Shown here: piece after piece, positions 6,696 to 8,721 of the stretch
Layout: every line of letters begins with the position of its first letter
How positions within the stretch are numbered: the first letter of the stretch is position 1
Assembly: GCA_016926925.1 (NCBI GenBank)
Contig: JAFGNQ010000387.1
Coordinates: 1 to 8,721, forward strand
Origin: Candidatus Aminicenantota bacterium
GTDB lineage: Bacteria > Acidobacteriota > Aminicenantia > Aminicenantales > Aminicenantaceae
DNA: 8,721 nt
Reading direction: 5' to 3'
Position numbers and translations under genes: made by a program
The notes under the pieces: model-generated
What the model was told of the DNA's origin: nothing
Database searches by the model: none
The model's input: only the letters and a program-made list of their open reading frames with translations

Positions 6696-7064
6696 TCAAG
6701 CCTGACGAATTTTTGTGTCGTTGTTGTACCCGCGCTTACTGAAGGGTTGAAGCTCTTCGAGCCAAATCTGCTCAAGCAGTGTCAGTTCATCGCTAAGATT
6801 AAAACTAGGATCGTCTTTAACCTTTACAATTTCCAGAATTTCGAAGACAAAATTTTCCGGACCGTATTGGTTCCAGTCCTTTTGGAGCGCTTTGTTGCGG
6901 TGCTGTCCGATGCTCAGCATGAATTTGTGACTGTTCAACGGGCCCTCGAGGTTGAGGCTGCTTCCGAGAAATACTTTGCCGTTGGCTGTATTCTTTACCT
7001 GGAACACTCCGGCCGGCTTCTGCCGCTCTTTGTATTCCCGCTTGATTTCCTTTTTTGATTTCAT
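6696..7064 (-). CDS. Small GIY-YIG-fold protein, probably not an active nuclease
   Basis: The product has 122 residues. A basic start (MKSKKEIKREYKERQK) is followed by the GIY-YIG fold: GVF at 19-21 in place of GIY, VFLGSS at 31-36 in place of YIGSS, LQKDWNQYG at 60-68, Glu98 in LLEQIWLEEL, and GYN at 112-114. By eye alignment to I-TevI the catalytic arginine falls on Pro42, while the metal-binding Glu and the late Asn are kept. The family is known as small stand-alone GIY-YIG proteins in many bacteria, role unclear. ATG 7064 has GAGGA eight bases upstream; GTG 7091 would add nine residues but has no such site. It sits between the flavoprotein gene (109 bases upstream) and the speE fusion (57 bases downstream), all on one strand. 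Confidence 0.85.
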   Translation of the reverse strand: MKSKKEIKREYKERQKPAGVFQVKNTANGKVFLGSSLNLEGPLNSHKFMLSIGQHRNKALQKDWNQYGPENFVFEILEIVKVKDDPSFNLSDELTLLEQIWLEELQPFSKRGYNNDTKIRQA

Positions 7065-7072
7065 GTTCGTTG

Positions 7073-7077
7073 TCCTC
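7073..7077 (-). promoter_or_regulatory. Ribosome binding site of the GIY-YIG gene
   Basis: GAGGA on the minus strand lies eight bases before ATG 7064 and favours it over GTG 7091. Confidence 0.6.
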
Positions 7078-7091
7078 GATGTTTTTTTCAC

Positions 7092-7173
7092 CTTATAAGA
7101 CGCTGTCCGATGTTTTTTATACCGCTACATTGCATGAAAAGAAGTAGGGGAATGTTTCTGCTCAAATACCTGA
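7092..7173. other. Short gap between flavoprotein and GIY-YIG genes
   Basis: No clear terminator follows the flavoprotein stop. On the minus strand TATAAA (near 7116-7121) and TATAAG (7093-7098) resemble -10 boxes, but neither has a good -35. Whether the GIY-YIG gene has its own promoter cannot be decided. Confidence 0.35.
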
Positions 7174-8241
7174 TTAAGCCGCTTTGATTTCGGCTAAAAG
7201 CTCTGCAATAAGCTCTTTTACGGTTACTATTTTGTCGATGCGATGGGCATTCTGGCCGCAGAAGATGAGACCGCGGTCGACATCTCCGAAATAAGAGTTT
7301 ACGAGAGCCTGTGCGATGCAGTAATTTGCCTTGTCGACTTTACAGGCGGTAAGACACCTGTAAGGACACCGGATCTTGAGTTTCCCCTGATGCTCCAAGT
7401 CCTTCAAAAACTTGTTCTTGATGGCTCTTCCCGGCATACCCACAGGGCTTTTAATGATGATGATATCCTCTTCCCTCGCATCCAGGTAACTCTGTTTGAA
7501 TTCCTGAGAAACATCACACTCCACGGTACACACAAATCGGGTGGCCATTTGAACGCCCGATGCACCCAAAGACAACATACGTGCGATATCTTTTCCGTCG
7601 AAGATCCCGCCGGCGGCGATGATCGGAATTTTCCTTCCGTATCGGTCTTCAAAAGGTTTTATTGTTTGCAGAACATCCGGCAAGAGATTTTCCAGGCAAT
7701 ACATTTCCGGCTGTTGGAGCTGTTCTTCGGAGAAACCAAGGTGCCCTCCGGCCAGAGGGCCTTCGAGAATTAGGGCATCGGCCGTCCTCTGGAAACGTTT
7801 GTCCCATGAGCGAAGGATCAGTTCCGCTACCCTCACGGAGCTGACTATGGGCAGAAGTTTCACTGAAGTGTCGACAACAAGGCCCGGAAGTTTGGCCGGG
7901 AGGCCGGCGCCGTAGACAATTATTTTTACTCCTTCTCTAACCGCAGCCTTGATCAGATCGTCAACGTTGCTGAGCACTCCCATGAAATTAACCGCAATAT
8001 GACCGGAAGTCATGCCTTTTGCTTTGTGAATCTCTCTTTCCAGAGCTTCCCGGGACATCCTTTCATATTCATTCTTTGAAGCCTCTATATCTCCCAATCC
8101 GATGCTCGAGATGGTGCCGATCCCGCCTTCCTCCGCCACTGCCGAAGCCAGTGAAGAGAGAGAAACTCTGACACCCATGCCTCCCTGTACAATCGGAATT
8201 TCCGCGGTGATGTTTCCTATTCGAAGTTTGGGAATTTTCAT
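7174..8241 (-). CDS. Nitronate monooxygenase / FabK-like flavoprotein with C-terminal cysteine cluster
   Basis: The 355-residue TIM-barrel protein belongs to the 2-nitropropane dioxygenase / FabK superfamily (FMN-dependent). PIVQGGMG is at 16-23. AVNFMG (83-88) and VYGAGLP (109-115) fit later strand ends. EGPLAGGHLGF (160-170) carries His167 at the position of the catalytic histidine of nitronate monooxygenases and FabK. PIIAAGGI at 206-213 and GVQMATRF at 229-236 form the FMN phosphate site. Unlike classical FabK, residues 292-308 hold four cysteines (C-x3-C-x3-C-x7-C), with another at 328. The ATG directly follows the fabF stop with no gap, and the ribosome binding site GAGGA lies in the last fabF codons, so the two are translationally linked. 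This suggests a role in acyl-chain synthesis, perhaps enoyl-ACP reduction, but nitronate oxidation or another flavin reaction is possible. The superfamily call is firm and the substrate is not. Confidence 0.85.
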   Translation of the reverse strand: MKIPKLRIGNITAEIPIVQGGMGVRVSLSSLASAVAEEGGIGTISSIGLGDIEASKNEYERMSREALEREIHKAKGMTSGHIAVNFMGVLSNVDDLIKAAVREGVKIIVYGAGLPAKLPGLVVDTSVKLLPIVSSVRVAELILRSWDKRFQRTADALILEGPLAGGHLGFSEEQLQQPEMYCLENLLPDVLQTIKPFEDRYGRKIPIIAAGGIFDGKDIARMLSLGASGVQMATRFVCTVECDVSQEFKQSYLDAREEDIIIIKSPVGMPGRAIKNKFLKDLEHQGKLKIRCPYRCLTACKVDKANYCIAQALVNSYFGDVDRGLIFCGQNAHRIDKIVTVKELIAELLAEIKAA

Positions 8242-8721
8242 TTAATCCTCATATTTTTTTACTACAAGACAGGCGTTGCCACCGCCAAAACCGAAGGAAT
8301 TGCTCAAGGCCGCTTCGAGGTCCACCGATTCAACCCCACCGGTCACATAATCGAGAGGGCATTCCGGATCGGGATTCTCATAGTTGATGGTCGGCGGCAG
8401 GTCACCCGTAGAGATACTCATCACGGTCGATACGAATTCCACTGCACCGGCAGCAGCCAGAAGGTGACCGATCATTGACTTGATGGAGCTGACTTTCAGA
8501 TGTTTGCTGTTCTCGCCAAAAACTGCGAGAATCGCTGTGCTTTCAATCTTATCGTTCAGGACCGTCGAGGTTCCGTGTGCGTTTATGTACCCGATATCCC
8601 TGGAATCCAGACCGGCATCTTTCAGCGCCGCCCTCATGACCCTTATCATCCCGTCTCCCTGGGGTTCCGGTGCCGTGAAATGGAAGGCATCCGCCGTGTT
8701 GCCGTAGCCTGCAAGCTCGGC
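8242..8721 (-). CDS. fabF: Beta-ketoacyl-ACP synthase II, C-terminal part (5' end outside the window)
   Basis: The frame is open to the right edge and gives the last 159 residues of a KAS II-type condensing enzyme, which extends acyl-ACP with malonyl-ACP in fatty-acid synthesis. The fragment begins AELAGYGNTADAFH, a typical FabF phrase. It contains NAHGTS with active-site His (fragment residue 49), then SIKSMIGHLLAAAG with Lys81 and second active-site His86, and ends with the gate loop SNSFGFGGGNA. The catalytic cysteine lies outside the window. A KAS domain of a polyketide synthase is less likely, because the protein ends soon after the gate loop as FabF does. The gene ends in TAA immediately followed by the ATG of the flavoprotein. 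Confidence 0.92.
   Translation of the reverse strand, partial: AELAGYGNTADAFHFTAPEPQGDGMIRVMRAALKDAGLDSRDIGYINAHGTSTVLNDKIESTAILAVFGENSKHLKVSSIKSMIGHLLAAAGAVEFVSTVMSISTGDLPPTINYENPDPECPLDYVTGGVESVDLEAALSNSFGFGGGNACLVVKKYED

Noticed and set aside
7243..7773. 176-codon plus-strand frame inside the flavoprotein gene
   Set aside because: It is antisense to a gene with intact FMN-binding and catalytic motifs.

Overview
The window looks like part of a bacterial chromosome with moderate GC content. It carries short intergenic gaps, clear Shine-Dalgarno sites, a lipoprotein signal, a secreted S9 peptidase and a type II fatty-acid synthase gene. The lipoprotein's N-terminal domain and the large S9 peptidase recall Acidobacteriota, Aminicenantota or Gemmatimonadota. 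That placement is an impression from protein style and was not tested. No rRNA, tRNA, CRISPR array or complete insertion sequence was seen.

Layout from left to right. Positions 1-444 (minus) hold the first 148 residues of a lipoprotein that resembles the N-terminal domain of putative alpha/beta-hydrolase esterases. Positions 641-1786 (minus) hold a class II Fic protein in a visibly A+T-rich stretch. An A+T-rich gap with two opposed promoters and short direct repeats follows. Positions 2121-4733 (plus) hold a secreted DPP IV-like S9 peptidase with a full Ser-Asp-His triad and a likely terminator. The remainder reads on the minus strand. From right to left it is the 3' end of fabF (8721-8242), a nitronate-monooxygenase/FabK-like flavoprotein starting immediately after the fabF stop (8241-7174), a small GIY-YIG-fold protein (7064-6696), and a 596-residue spermidine-synthase fusion (6638-4848).

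The most unusual gene is the last one. A spermidine synthase (SpeE) domain is followed by two tandem domains resembling AdoMet decarboxylase (SpeD). The two are clearly related to each other, and both depart from SpeD at the self-cleavage site. One polypeptide may therefore join making and using decarboxylated AdoMet, or it may be an aminopropyltransferase with repurposed or regulatory SpeD-like domains.

The fabF and flavoprotein genes are almost certainly co-transcribed and suggest a role in acyl-chain synthesis. The Fic gene looks like an acquired, stand-alone unit. The other neighbours show no evident shared pathway.
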